Assembly (NCBI GenBank): GCA_902826695.1 | Contig: CADEFU010000007.1 | Location: 62,001-126,000 of the forward strand | Direction: 5' to 3' | Length of the DNA stretch: 64,000 bases | Source of the DNA: an uncultured Alphaproteobacteria bacterium | Lineage (GTDB): Bacteria > Pseudomonadota > Alphaproteobacteria > Micropepsales > Micropepsaceae | Part shown: piece after piece, positions 8,924-18,037 of the stretch | How the letters are laid out: each line of letters starts with the position of its first letter | How positions within the stretch are numbered: position 1 is the first letter of the stretch | The notes under the pieces: model-generated | Told to the model about the DNA's origin: nothing | What the model saw: only the letters and a program-made list of their open reading frames with translations | Database searches by the model: none | Position numbers and translations under genes: made by a program

Positions 8924-9850
8924 TCAAGGCGCCTCGGCAATCCCCGCCGCGTCGCGCGTGTTACGCCAGCCGCTCCACAAGCACGCCGCCACGATGATCG
9001 CAGCGCCCAGCCACAACTCCACCCGCGGCACCTCGGCAAAGAACGCATATCCGAACAGAGCCGCCCACGGCAGCGCGGTGAACTCAAGCGGCGCTATCAC
9101 CTGCGCCTCCGCCCGCGCATAGGCCTCGGTCAGCATCCAAAGCGACATCGCGCCGATCGCTCCCATGCCGAGGAAGAAGGGCAGCGACGCCGTCGCGGGC
9201 ACGCTCCCGAACGCCGCCGCCGGCGCCACAAGCAACAGCGCCGGCAGTGCCGTGCCGAGCACACCCACGATCGCGCTCCCATCGCGCTCGGCTCGGCTGC
9301 GCAGCAGCGACACTTGCACCGCGTACAAAAGCGAAAACAACAGCATCGCCAGCACGCCAAGCTGATAGAGCGCCCCATCGCGGCCCGACGCCACCGCGGC
9401 ATCCCCGCCACCCGACACGGCGATCACCGCGCCGACAAAGCCGACGCCGCTCGCCACCACGTTCGCCATCCGCACGCGCTCTTTCAGCATGACGGCTGCG
9501 ACAAAGGGAATGATCAACGGCGCCACGAACGACAGCGTAATCGCGTCCGCCAGCGGCATGACGCCAAGCGCCCACATGAAAAGCGCCCCCGCCGTCGCAA
9601 TGATTGCCCCGCGCAGCGCGTGCGCCTTGAGCATCTCAAGTGTCACACTGGGCCGCCCGGCCCGCGCCCAAATCACGAGCGCAAACGGCAGTGCGCAAAC
9701 ATACCGCCCCAACGCCACAACAAGTGCGTGCTCGCTCGAAGACAAATGCTTGATGATCGCATCCATGCCCGAGAACAGCGCAATCCCCCCGAGCCCAAAC
9801 CCAAGCGCGGCAATGTGAGATCGCTGCATTGAAGAATTGTCCGCCGACAT
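8924..9850 (-). CDS. EamA/DMT-family drug or metabolite exporter
   Basis: 308 residues from the ATG at 9850 (MSADNSSMQRSH); ATG 9829 is an alternative and 9922 is an unsupported longer start. About ten hydrophobic helices lie in two repeats. The first holds GMDAIIKHLSSSEHALVVALGRYVCALPFALVIWARAGRP and LPLADAITLSFVAPLIIPFVAAVMLKERV-type motifs; the second holds QLGVLAMLLFSLLYAVQVSLLR and APLEFTALPWAALFGYAFFAEVP. This is the inner-membrane drug/metabolite transporter fold; substrate unknown. Its end abuts the repeat element. Confidence 0.88.
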   Translation of the reverse strand: MSADNSSMQRSHIAALGFGLGGIALFSGMDAIIKHLSSSEHALVVALGRYVCALPFALVIWARAGRPSVTLEMLKAHALRGAIIATAGALFMWALGVMPLADAITLSFVAPLIIPFVAAVMLKERVRMANVVASGVGFVGAVIAVSGGGDAAVASGRDGALYQLGVLAMLLFSLLYAVQVSLLRSRAERDGSAIVGVLGTALPALLLVAPAAAFGSVPATASLPFFLGMGAIGAMSLWMLTEAYARAEAQVIAPLEFTALPWAALFGYAFFAEVPRVELWLGAAIIVAACLWSGWRNTRDAAGIAEAP

Positions 9851-9893
9851 CGCTCGGACTATGCGGCCGCAGAGTGCGAAGTCAACGAAGAGC

Positions 9894-10598
9894 TCACAAA
9901 TCCTCCGCCTCGTCGTCGTCACCCTCGTAGGCGGCCCATCTATGTGCGCCCAGGTCTGCCGGGCCGAAGCGCCGGATGGCGTCCAAGATGTCGAACTGCG
10001 TGCCCGTCATCTCGACCGTGCCGATGTGCAAGGGGTCAAAGCTGCGTCCAAAGACGCGGGCGAACAGGGTGCGCTTGGCTCGATAGCTTTCAGCGTTGGC
10101 CAGATCGACCGCAACCGCATTCTCCACGGCTTGCGCATCCCGCACATCCGCCCACGCCACGCGCTCTTTGAGCATGCGCCGGTCGATGATGCCGTCGCGG
10201 TCGATCACCACGATGTCTCGCCCGTCGAGCGCGCAGCTCAACAAGGCAACCGCTCCCAAGCCGCCGAAGCCGATCACAAGCCACGCAAGCACTGCGGGAA
10301 GCACGGTTCCCGAAAGTCCGATCACGCCTGAGGCGAACCACAAAGCGGCCGCAAGCCCCAGCACCGTGTACTTTGCGCGATTGTACTTGATCGCGAGCCG
10401 CGTCTCGCTGAGTGCGGGCTGTACAGGCCACAACCCTTGCACCGTCTCGACGGCGCCGACCATCGCGCAGCCGAGAAAGAAAGTCAGCGGCATCCATGCG
10501 TTGGGTGACGTCCACGGCGTGGATCCCGACGCCATGAGATAAACCGCAATCGCGACGAACGCGGCGCCGATAGCTGTCAGAGCGACGTTCCGGATCAT
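9894..10598 (-). CDS. Hypothetical membrane protein (PH-like cytoplasmic tail)
   Basis: 234 residues from ATG 10598, which overlaps the stop of the upstream cytochrome gene as ATGA and so implies coupled translation. There are four hydrophobic helices in two pairs (NVALTAIGAAFVAIAVYLMA, WMPLTFFLGCAMVGAVETV, TVLGLAAALWFASGVIGLSG, VLAWLVIGFGGLGAVALL). A cytoplasmic-looking domain follows: DIVVIDRDGIIDRRMLKERVAWADV, then EMTGTQFDILDAIRRFG. It resembles the bacterial PH-domain or STM3941-like proteins, where the D-x-x-G-I-x-D stretch is typical. It ends in a very acidic DDDEAEDL tail. Confidence 0.7.
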   Translation of the reverse strand: MIRNVALTAIGAAFVAIAVYLMASGSTPWTSPNAWMPLTFFLGCAMVGAVETVQGLWPVQPALSETRLAIKYNRAKYTVLGLAAALWFASGVIGLSGTVLPAVLAWLVIGFGGLGAVALLSCALDGRDIVVIDRDGIIDRRMLKERVAWADVRDAQAVENAVAVDLANAESYRAKRTLFARVFGRSFDPLHIGTVEMTGTQFDILDAIRRFGPADLGAHRWAAYEGDDDEAEDL

Positions 10599-11059
10599 TC
10601 GTCCGCCGTGCGATACCTCGTGTGACACGCCCCGCACGTGCCCTTCGCTTGGCCCAGCGCCGCCGTCACGTCCGCTTTCGCGCCGCTCAGCAGCGCCGCA
10701 TCGATAGCGCTGAAGGCACGTGCCGCCGCGCTCACCTTCGCCTCGAAGTCTGACCGGTTCGCGAAAATCGTCGAGAGTGCGCGAGAATTCGTCACCCCCT
10801 TGTCGCCAAGCGCCGTGCCGCGCGGAAACAACTTGTCGAGCTTGCTCGCACCCGCCCGCGCCACGGCGACTTTCGCCTGCGCATCCTTGGCGTTGCCCTT
10901 GCCTTGCGCATATGCACCGGAGGCCGACAGCGCGCCCACGAAACCTTTCATGATCGCGACACGCTCTTTGATCACGGCCTGCGGATTTTCAGGCACGCTG
11001 TCCGCCGTGACGCACCCGCTGAGCCCCAGCACGATCAATCCCGCCGCCAACCTGCGCAT
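10595..11059 (-). CDS. Cytochrome c'-like lipoprotein
   Basis: 154 residues from ATG 11059, where MRRLAAGLIVLGLSGC gives a lipobox (L-S-G-C) for lipid attachment. The body is helical (AVIKERVAIMKGFVGALSA, then FPRGTALGDKGVTNSRALSTIF) and the haem site CGACH lies near the C-terminus (about residue 144). One haem site at the far end of a four-helix protein is the layout of class II cytochrome c'. Electron carrier or gas-ligand binder at the periplasmic face. ATGA overlap with the downstream membrane-protein gene. Confidence 0.85.
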   Translation of the reverse strand: MRRLAAGLIVLGLSGCVTADSVPENPQAVIKERVAIMKGFVGALSASGAYAQGKGNAKDAQAKVAVARAGASKLDKLFPRGTALGDKGVTNSRALSTIFANRSDFEAKVSAAARAFSAIDAALLSGAKADVTAALGQAKGTCGACHTRYRTADE

Positions 11060-11404
11060 ACTGCGTCGCCTTCCCAAGAAACTACTGCCCAAGCATAGCG
11101 GGCGAACTTTCCCCCTGCGAGACGCCACCCGGTTGGACGCGAGACTCACTGCTAGGAGCTATACCGAATCGAAATATCGCGAATGCTGGTTAAAATGCAT
11201 CACTCTCAGTTGCGTGGGCCGTGCGCGCTCATTTTTGGCCTTTCGCTTGCCCCTGCCGGGCGAACTCAACCGCACTTAACGTTCCTAAATGGTTGTGCCG
11301 CAGGGGACCTACATGTTTGCGTGCGTGGAGTGTTGCTGATTTCGCCGCTAGATTGAGTGGGCGAGGGGATTGGATAGTTTTTACGCTTCGGAGATGTTTC
11401 AACC
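11060..11404. other. Intergenic region, divergent promoter area
   Basis: These 345 bases separate the minus-strand cytochrome gene from the plus-strand lipoprotein gene. The stretch is less GC-rich than its neighbours around 11150-11200 and 11370-11400, as expected of back-to-back promoters. I see no hairpin, repeat or convincing small gene. Confidence 0.4.
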
Positions 11405-12064
11405 ATGACAGCGCGTATTGTCCTGTTGATGGCTGCGGTTATCGGGTTGGCCGCATGTGAATCGACCAAGGTCGTCTCGACCACGCCGACGGCGGTTGCA
11501 ACGGCTCCCGCACCGGCGCCGGAGTCCAGACCGATCTATACGATGGAACCGATCGCCGACGATGTCGTGGCGGTAGAGGCCAGTTCCACGCCGAAGGCTC
11601 GCAAACGCCGCGCTTCTGCACCAGTGGTTGCAGACAGCACGCCGGTCGCTGAGCCAGATCCAGTGGTCGCGCCGGAACCGGAGCCCGCCAAACCGGCGAA
11701 GCCGGAAAAAACCGCGAAGGTCGAAAAGCCGGCCAAGACCGAGCCCGCACCCGTGACGACCGCAGACGCAACACCGCCCGCGTCGCCGCCCACCGACGCG
11801 ACGACACCGCCGACCGACAGCGCGCCGACGCCAGCCGACACAGCGCCGGAGTCCGGCGACACCGCAACGACCGAAGTCGCCACCGCTGACGGCGCCGGCG
11901 ACACCGCGTTCGATCCGAAGCGCTTGCTGTCCGATCCGGCCTCGGTGATGAAAATGCAAGTCGCGGGCTTCCCCGTGTGGCTGCTCGCACTCGTCGGCCT
12001 TATCATTCTTGCGGCTCTCATCATCGGCTTTGGTGGCCGCCGCAAAAGCGAAGAAGTCGTCTAA
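11405..12064 (+). CDS. Lipoprotein with Pro/Ala/Lys-rich linker and C-terminal transmembrane helix
   Basis: 219 residues. MTARIVLLMAAVIGLAAC is a lipoprotein signal with lipobox L-A-A-C and Glu at +2. Residues 25-165 are low complexity, rich in Pro, Ala, Thr and Glu with repeated KPAKPEKTAKVEKPAKTEPA-like motifs, so extended and probably wall-spanning. Residues 186-206 (VWLLALVGLIILAALIIGF) form a membrane helix followed by GGRRKSEEVV, a positive-inside tail. Two membrane attachment points at opposite ends of a long rigid linker are unusual. A clear terminator follows. Function unknown. Confidence 0.8.
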   Translation: MTARIVLLMAAVIGLAACESTKVVSTTPTAVATAPAPAPESRPIYTMEPIADDVVAVEASSTPKARKRRASAPVVADSTPVAEPDPVVAPEPEPAKPAKPEKTAKVEKPAKTEPAPVTTADATPPASPPTDATTPPTDSAPTPADTAPESGDTATTEVATADGAGDTAFDPKRLLSDPASVMKMQVAGFPVWLLALVGLIILAALIIGFGGRRKSEEVV

Positions 12065-12087
12065 CGCTTAAACCTCTCTCCGCAAGC

Positions 12088-12119
12088 CAAGGCCGGTGCT
12101 CACGCGCCGGCCTTTTTTT
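12088..12119 (+). terminator. Rho-independent terminator
   Basis: GGCCGG at 12091-12096 pairs with CCGGCC at 12107-12112, extended by AA/TT, and is followed by a run of T residues (12113-12119). It lies 24 bases after the stop of the 11405-12064 gene. Confidence 0.9.
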
Positions 12120-12308
12120 ATTCGCCGGCGCGCCATGACAAATCCTTCATCGTTTCATCCAAGCCGCCGCCCAACCCGGCGCACGTACCAGGATGACAGC
12201 GCCCACCTCGCCCAACGTAAGGTTAGTACAAATTTTGCCTCTTGATTTTGTCCCCCGGCGCGGGTCATCTCCGCGGCCTCTACCCCCGTCGAATGGAGTG
12301 TTCCCGTC

Positions 12309-12659
12309 ATGCGTTTTGTTGTGTTGATGGCCAGTCTCGCTCTCGCTGCCACCGCCGCAAACGCAACCGCCCAAGATGCCCGTAAGGTCTGCCTTGAGCG
12401 CTACGATGTCGAAAAGTCGGGTGACACCATTCCCCGCGGCATGTCCAAGTCGACCTACATGAACCAATGCATCGGCTCGATCCGCCGCGCGGCGCTCCAG
12501 CAACAAAAGCTGAGCAGCCAAAGCGATGCGGGCGAGACCGTTGAACCGTCTGGAGGCGTCAACGAGGTCACTGTCGCCCCACGGCCCGCCAAGCCGGTCG
12601 CGACGATGAACAAGCCCGTGCGGGTGAAGACCCCGGTCGCGGTCGGCGCCGACCAATAG
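12309..12659 (+). CDS. Small exported protein, PsiF-like cysteine pair
   Basis: 116 residues. A signal peptide (MRFVVLMASLALAATAANATAQ) is followed by a short helical core with two cysteines (ARKVCLERYDV and STYMNQCIGSIRR), then a Ser/Pro/Val-rich tail (VAPRPAKPVATMNKP). The C-x(n)-Y/F-M-x-x-C-I/L spacing recalls PsiF-type small periplasmic proteins, but the match is only suggestive. Located between a terminator and the S41-type protease. Confidence 0.6.
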   Translation: MRFVVLMASLALAATAANATAQDARKVCLERYDVEKSGDTIPRGMSKSTYMNQCIGSIRRAALQQQKLSSQSDAGETVEPSGGVNEVTVAPRPAKPVATMNKPVRVKTPVAVGADQ

Positions 12660-12746
12660 GCGCGGAATCGCTTTAGTTTCTTCACTTGTTGAAGCGTCTC
12701 CCCCGTCACGGCAATATCGCCAATTGCTGGGGTGGGAGCGTTCTCT

Positions 12747-14318
12747 GTGCGTACTGTACTTGTCGGCCTTTTGCTGCTGATCACATTGGCGGTGGCGGGT
12801 CTTGTTGGCCTCTACGCCTGCTACACCTGCGCGCTGCCGCCGGTCGCGCCGCTGGCGCCGCTGCCTGCCGTTCAAGCGCCTGCCTCCACCAACACAGATG
12901 GCACGCCGAACTGGCAAGCGCGAACGCTGATCGATCTCGCCGCCGCGCGCGAACAACTCTGGGCGAACACGCCCATCCCTTACGACGCAGAGAACGCGCA
13001 ACTGCGCGAATGGGCGATGAAGGGCTTCGCCGACGCCGAGCTGCGGGCGGGGCAGGTGACCGATCGCGCCGGCTACTTCTACACGCTCGCCGCCTACATC
13101 AACGGCTTTGGCGATCCGCACATCCAATTGGGCCTTTCGGGCGAACAACTCGCCGCGCGCTGGCCGGGCTTCATCGTCTCGCGCGCGGGCGACGCGGCGG
13201 TGGTCGTCTTTAGCGAGGGCGGGAATGCGCCGGCGCCCGACGCGAAGATCACGGCCTGCGACGGCAAGCCGGTGGCGGCACTGCTCGATGAGCGCATCTA
13301 TCCGTTCCGCCTCAACAAACGCTTAGCCGACGACCGCCGCATTGCGATGTCGCGCTTGTTCATTGATCGCTCCAACCCGTTCGCGCCCGCGCCAGTCGCC
13401 TGTCGCGTCGAGCACGAAGGGCGCACGTTCGACGTGACGCTTGCCTGGCGCAATGCGCCGCCAACGGACGATCCGTGGTGGCAAAGATACCGAGACGCAA
13501 GTACCGGCCCCGCAGCTGAGTGGGGCGTAAGCGAACCCGCGCCCGGCGTCACCTGGATCGGTGTCCCTACGTTCTCATCCGATGACGAATCGTTCCCGAA
13601 GCTCGACGCGCTGATCAAAGCCGTCGAGGCGAAGGGTGAGGCCATGCGCCGAGGCCGTGCCATCGTCATCGACACGCGCGGCAACGGCGGCGGCAATTCG
13701 AGTTGGGCCGACAAGCTCGCCGCCGCAGTCTTCACGCAAGATGTCCTCGACCGCCACAAAGCACCGCACCGCGAACAAGCCGTCGATTGGCGCGCATCGG
13801 ACGCGAACGCCGCCTACTGGCAAGACTGGTCCAACCAGATGTCAAAGGAGTTCGGCGCGTTCTCGCTGAACCGCTTCGGCGCACTCGCGATCGCCTGGCA
13901 AACGCGCCGAGCCGCAAGCGCAAACCCGCCGATGTGGCGCCTGGGAAGCTGCAAGCCCGGCCGCGCCGGTGGCCTGACGAAGCAGCGCCCCAAGGGGCCA
14001 AGCCCGTTCCCGGCGCGCATCTATTTCCTCTCGAACGGCAGCTGCGGCTCGTCGTGCTTGAACTTCGCCGATACGGTGCTGATGGTGCCGGGCGTCACCG
14101 TGCTCGGCAGCGCGACGTCGGCCGACGGCGCCTACATGGAAGTGCGCAGTGAGAAACTGCCGAGCGGCGAAACCGCACTCACCTTCCCGCAGAAAGTAGA
14201 ACGCGGCGCCGGCCGCGCTCCCGGCGAAGCCTACGAAGCCGACATCGCCTATGACGGCCTCTGGAGCGACGAAGCGGTGCGCGCCTGGACGCTCGCACAG
14301 ATCGCGCAGGGGAAGTGA
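12747..14318 (+). CDS. S41-family (tail-specific) serine peptidase, membrane-anchored
   Basis: 523 residues from GTG 12747, with GGGAG about 9 bases upstream; an in-frame GTG at 12732 is an alternative. The N-terminus is a signal-anchor (VRTVLVGLLLLITLAVAGLVG). The C-terminal half has the S41 core: AIVIDTRGNGGGNSSWADKLA, then ARIYFLSNGSCGSSCLNFAD, where the Ser after the conserved Cys-Gly is the probable nucleophile, and a substrate-pocket strand GVTVLGSATSADGAYMEVR. The middle section (FIVSRAGDAAVVVF...DAKITACDGKPV) looks like a PDZ domain. A periplasmic processing protease is the likely role. Confidence 0.82.
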   Translation: MRTVLVGLLLLITLAVAGLVGLYACYTCALPPVAPLAPLPAVQAPASTNTDGTPNWQARTLIDLAAAREQLWANTPIPYDAENAQLREWAMKGFADAELRAGQVTDRAGYFYTLAAYINGFGDPHIQLGLSGEQLAARWPGFIVSRAGDAAVVVFSEGGNAPAPDAKITACDGKPVAALLDERIYPFRLNKRLADDRRIAMSRLFIDRSNPFAPAPVACRVEHEGRTFDVTLAWRNAPPTDDPWWQRYRDASTGPAAEWGVSEPAPGVTWIGVPTFSSDDESFPKLDALIKAVEAKGEAMRRGRAIVIDTRGNGGGNSSWADKLAAAVFTQDVLDRHKAPHREQAVDWRASDANAAYWQDWSNQMSKEFGAFSLNRFGALAIAWQTRRAASANPPMWRLGSCKPGRAGGLTKQRPKGPSPFPARIYFLSNGSCGSSCLNFADTVLMVPGVTVLGSATSADGAYMEVRSEKLPSGETALTFPQKVERGAGRAPGEAYEADIAYDGLWSDEAVRAWTLAQIAQGK

Positions 14319-14347
14319 TCGCTTTGTGCCAGGATGCTTTCCGCGCG

Positions 14348-16084
14348 TTACTCCTTCACCCCATACCCCGCGTACTCGGTCGCGATGTTCGCATCCAACG
14401 CTTTCGCCGCCGCAATGTCTGCCGCCCCGCCGGCTCCATCGCCGTCACGCTGCTTGAGGATCCCGCGCATGAAGAGGCCTCCCGCCGACTTCGGTGCAAG
14501 TGCCAAGGCTGCGTCATAGTCCGCACGCGCTGCCGCGAACTCGCCCAGCCGAAAATGCACGAAGCCGCGACTATCAAGCGGATCGGCGTCCTTCGGGTCT
14601 TCCGTAATCGCGCGGTTGCACGAGGCCAGTGCGCTGTTCAAGTCGCGATTGACGACGCCGCGCAGAAGGCAGCGCATGCCCTCGATGCCCTTGGCCTCCG
14701 GCATTATCTGCCCTGCCTGATCGAGATCGCTGATCGCCCCATCGCTGAGCCCAAGCATCACTTTCGATAGCCCGCGAAAGCGGAAGGACTCGCCGTCCTG
14801 TGGATTCTTGCGGATCGCTTCGTCCAAAGCGGTGACCGCCGCCTGGTACTGCTTCAGCCTGAAAAGGGCTCGTCCGCGATTGCCGTGGGCGTGTTCGACA
14901 TTTGGGTCGGTTTTGAGTGCTTGGTCGTACTCTTGCAGCGCCCGCGCGTAGTCTTTCTTGTTCGCGTAAGAAACGCCGCGGTTGTTATAGGTAATCGCCA
15001 AGTTCGGATTCAGCTTTAGCGCTTGCGTATAGTCCGCAATCGCCTTGTCGTATTCGCCAAGCTCATCGAGATACATTCCCCGCTCGTTGTATGCATCGGG
15101 ATCCGACGGGTCGTACTTAATCGCCTGATCGAAGTCGCTAACCGCGCGCGCATACTCGCCCTTCCAGGCGTAGCTTTGACCGCGATTGTAGTAGGCCCCG
15201 GCATATTTGGGGTCGAGTTTGATCGCCTTATCGAAGTCCGCGATGGCAAGTTCATCCCGGTCCAGCCTGCGGTGCACAAGCCCACGATTGTTGTAGTTCA
15301 GGGGGTCTTTCGGGTTGAGCTCCATGGCGCGCTCGTAGTCGCGCTGGGCGGCATCGAGCTGGCCCTTGCGCAGGTGCGCGTTGCCTCGGTTGGTATAGAA
15401 GTCGCCGTCCTTGTCATCCAGGCGAATGGCCTGATCGTAATCCTGGAGCGCACGGTCGAACTGTCCCAACTCATAAAAGGCAAGCCCTCGCGCGTTGAAC
15501 GCATAGATCATGTCCGGCTTCAGCCGGATGGCCTCGTCGTAGTTCTTAATCGCCTGCGCGAAGTCTTTCTTGGCGTAGAGCGCATTTCCGCGATAGCGAT
15601 ATGCGTAAGCATCGTTTGCATCGACCCTCAGCGCCTCGTCGTAATCCTGGATCGCGCGATCGAACTGATTCTTGCCCGCAAAGGAGAGTCCGCGGTTGCG
15701 CAGCACGAGGCCGGCCCGCGGATCGAGCGCTAGGGCCGCGTCGTAGTCTTGAATGGCACGGTCGTACTTGTCGTCCCGCGCGAAACACAAACCGCGATTG
15801 TTCAGCGCGTCGATGTGATCCGGTTTGAGTTTCAGCGCCTGGTCATAGTCGCCGATTGCGCGACCGCAGTCGCCCGCATCGAAATTGGCGTCGCCGCGCC
15901 GGTAGTAGAGTTGGCCAAGGTCCGCCCCGCTCTGCGTGCCGGCTTTGATCGCGGCGGTACAAGCCTCGATCCGCGGCTTCGCCTCGCCGTCGCCGCTCTT
16001 GCAGACAGCGACGTCGTCCGCGGCGAAAGCGCCGGTGGCCAGCAACAGAGCACTGCTGCCGATCAATGCAAGAATTCGACCCAT
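14348..16084 (-). CDS. Secreted tetratricopeptide-repeat protein
   Basis: 578 residues from ATG 16084 (GAGG about 6 bases upstream; MGRILALIGSSALLLATGAFA is a signal peptide). At least twelve tandem TPRs of 34 residues run from about 60 to 560. Most carry the N-x-R-G...K-x-Y-D-x-A-I-x-D-Y/F-D-x-A-L-x-L-x-P pattern (for example YDRAIQDYDAALALDPRAG). Adjacent repeats are very alike, which points to recent internal duplication. A periplasmic scaffold for protein-protein contacts. Convergent with the S41-type protease, 29 bases between stops. Confidence 0.9.
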   Translation of the reverse strand: MGRILALIGSSALLLATGAFAADDVAVCKSGDGEAKPRIEACTAAIKAGTQSGADLGQLYYRRGDANFDAGDCGRAIGDYDQALKLKPDHIDALNNRGLCFARDDKYDRAIQDYDAALALDPRAGLVLRNRGLSFAGKNQFDRAIQDYDEALRVDANDAYAYRYRGNALYAKKDFAQAIKNYDEAIRLKPDMIYAFNARGLAFYELGQFDRALQDYDQAIRLDDKDGDFYTNRGNAHLRKGQLDAAQRDYERAMELNPKDPLNYNNRGLVHRRLDRDELAIADFDKAIKLDPKYAGAYYNRGQSYAWKGEYARAVSDFDQAIKYDPSDPDAYNERGMYLDELGEYDKAIADYTQALKLNPNLAITYNNRGVSYANKKDYARALQEYDQALKTDPNVEHAHGNRGRALFRLKQYQAAVTALDEAIRKNPQDGESFRFRGLSKVMLGLSDGAISDLDQAGQIMPEAKGIEGMRCLLRGVVNRDLNSALASCNRAITEDPKDADPLDSRGFVHFRLGEFAAARADYDAALALAPKSAGGLFMRGILKQRDGDGAGGAADIAAAKALDANIATEYAGYGVKE

Positions 16085-16202
16085 AGGCGCCTCGCTGAGG
16101 TTTCGCAACGAATAGCGCCCTCAGCGCTTGACCGCGTCAATCCGGCTGCAGCACTTCTGCGCGAAGTGCGGCAGGCGGGCAACGCTCAACGAGAGATCGC
16201 CG

Positions 16203-17204
16203 CTATTTCCCAGGCGAATCCAGGTTGATCACCACGCGGTGGTCCTTCTCGTGCACCACGCGCACGCGCGGAAAGCCTGCCATCGTCAGGCTGTGGTCGT
16301 AGCTCTTGATCACGGCGCCGAGCTCGTCTCCTTCGACAAGCGTGCCAACCTGCAAGCACGTACCCACGCGCTTCGAGATCGCCGCAGCAAACGATTTCGC
16401 TTGTGCCTCGCTTAAGCCCGTCTTCGTGCAGTAATACATGCCGAAGTACTTTCCAGGCTGCCCCGCCACGAATGCCGAGCGCTGAATCTTGCACTCGCCG
16501 AAGCCGTCGATCGGCGTCGATCCCAGGCCAGCATATTTCTGTCGCTCCGCCTCGCTCACGTAGAACGAGTTGAACGCCGGCCTCTCCTGTTGCCCCTGGC
16601 CCAAGATCGACCGAATGTCACGGCAGAGCTTGTCGTCCAAGATGGAAGGCGCAGCCGCCGTCGCCGCCGGCTTCGCCGTTGCGGCCGGTTTCGCAGGTGC
16701 CGGTGAAGCCGATGGTCCGATTTCGCTGAGCTTCGGCCCGAACCCCATCATGGCGACCATGGCGGCCGCCTTGTTGGGCGACTTCACCGCGCCGCCGAGC
16801 CCCATCCCGTCGCACGCAAACCACCTGACGCGAAGCGGCCAGCCGAACGTCGCCGGCACCCAAGGCTTGCCCGCGATGGGGGCTGCCGGTGCCACGCTCT
16901 TGCCTGTGTTCGTCATGCGCTCGTTCGAGATCTGCCGGACTTGCGCCTTGCCGCAGTCGACCTCGTAGCGGCGCAGGTCAAACTGATAGCTGACCTCGCC
17001 ATCGGTCTGCACCGCGCCGTGATAGCGGCCGACCCGTGCATGCAGAAAGCCGGTCGCCTCGTTCTTCGCAATGCCGCTCTTTTCATACGCCCAAGCGTCC
17101 GTGCCGTCTTTAACGACCAGCCATTCCTCGGCAGCGAACGCCGGCAAAGCCGCAACCGCCAACACACTCACGAACAACGCCGCTCTAAGCATCGGACTCC
17201 TCAT
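16203..17204 (-). CDS. Exported hypothetical protein
   Basis: 333 residues. MRSPMLRAALFVSVLAVAALPAFA is a signal peptide. The N-terminal domain (EEWLVVKDGTDAWAYEKSGIAKNEATG...YQFDLRRYEVDCGKAQVRQI) looks like the small beta domain with a conserved Y/E-V-D-C seen in surface-adhesion-like proteins. A low-complexity A/P/T linker follows at about 165-195. The C-terminal domain has two or more cysteines (LCRDIRSILGQGQ, ECKIQRSAF, MYYCTKTGLSEAQAK, GTCLQVG). Function unknown. A 118-base gap separates it from the TPR gene. Confidence 0.7.
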   Translation of the reverse strand: MRSPMLRAALFVSVLAVAALPAFAAEEWLVVKDGTDAWAYEKSGIAKNEATGFLHARVGRYHGAVQTDGEVSYQFDLRRYEVDCGKAQVRQISNERMTNTGKSVAPAAPIAGKPWVPATFGWPLRVRWFACDGMGLGGAVKSPNKAAAMVAMMGFGPKLSEIGPSASPAPAKPAATAKPAATAAAPSILDDKLCRDIRSILGQGQQERPAFNSFYVSEAERQKYAGLGSTPIDGFGECKIQRSAFVAGQPGKYFGMYYCTKTGLSEAQAKSFAAAISKRVGTCLQVGTLVEGDELGAVIKSYDHSLTMAGFPRVRVVHEKDHRVVINLDSPGK

Positions 17205-17273
17205 GGATTTGCTCGAACGCCGTAAAGGCGGGCAGGGCCGGGAGTCGGTCCATACCCCAACTGCGGTATGCGC

Positions 17274-17993
17274 CTAGTCCTTCGCCCAAACCATGACCAA
17301 AAACCACGGCGCGCGCACATAGTTCGCCGCCCGCGCGGCAGGCGCGCTCGCAACCGGCCGCGGCTCGTCGAAGTGGGTCAGGCGCAAGCCCTGAGCCAGC
17401 AAGAGTTTCATGTAGGCCGACAGCGGCCGGTGATGATTGCGGATGCGGATGCCCCGCCACTCGATCCACTGCGACCGCTCTTCGAGGTAGCGGTCGATCC
17501 GGAAATGCGCGCGCGAGCCGTCCGCGTTCAGCGCCCAGCCGAGCCCCTCCGCATCGCCCGCCGTGTTGAACCCGTTTGAGTTCGCGATGAGCAGGCGCCC
17601 GCCCGGCGCCATCACGCGCGCCATCTCGGCGATCGCGGCCGCCGCATCGGGAATATCGACGAGCGAAAGACAACTCACCACGAGATCGAACGCACAATCC
17701 GCAAACGGAAGTTTCTCTGCGTCGCTCTCAACGTAAGTGCCCTGAGGGTGCCGCTCCCGCGCATGCTCGATGAAGGCGCGCGTCGGATCGATCCCCGTCA
17801 CGCTCACGCCGCGCGCAGCCAACAAGCGGCAAAACCGTCCCTCGCCGCACCCGACATCGAGCGCCGTCTTCGGCGCACCCTTGAGCGCAAGCGGCACCAT
17901 CACGGGATCGAGCACATACCTGCGCCCGAAATCCCCATGCTCCCCCATATCCGCGATCCAAGCCGAAGCGGACTCATCCCAACCGTTTGTCAT
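17274..17993 (-). CDS. SAM-dependent methyltransferase, class I
   Basis: 239 residues from ATG 17993 (MTNGWDESASAWIADMGEHG). The Rossmann SAM site is explicit: TALDVGCGEGRFCRLLA (motif I), VSVTGIDPTRAFIEHA (acidic motif II), DAEKLPFADCAFDLVVSCL (motif IV) and MARVMAPGGRLLIAN. Methyltransf_11 type; substrate not evident. Cytoplasmic. Confidence 0.88.
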   Translation of the reverse strand: MTNGWDESASAWIADMGEHGDFGRRYVLDPVMVPLALKGAPKTALDVGCGEGRFCRLLAARGVSVTGIDPTRAFIEHARERHPQGTYVESDAEKLPFADCAFDLVVSCLSLVDIPDAAAAIAEMARVMAPGGRLLIANSNGFNTAGDAEGLGWALNADGSRAHFRIDRYLEERSQWIEWRGIRIRNHHRPLSAYMKLLLAQGLRLTHFDEPRPVASAPAARAANYVRAPWFLVMVWAKD

Positions 17994-18037
17994 GTTACTC
18001 GATCTCACCCATTGCCGCAGTCATGCGCGCGGATTTC

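Noticed and set aside
10638..11279. Plus-strand open frame opposite the cytochrome c' gene
   Set aside because: The minus strand carries CGACH, a lipobox and an ATGA-coupled neighbour; the plus frame has none.
12147..13148. Minus-strand open frame across two plus-strand genes
   Set aside because: Runs over a signal-peptide gene and the S41-type protease start; no domain evident.
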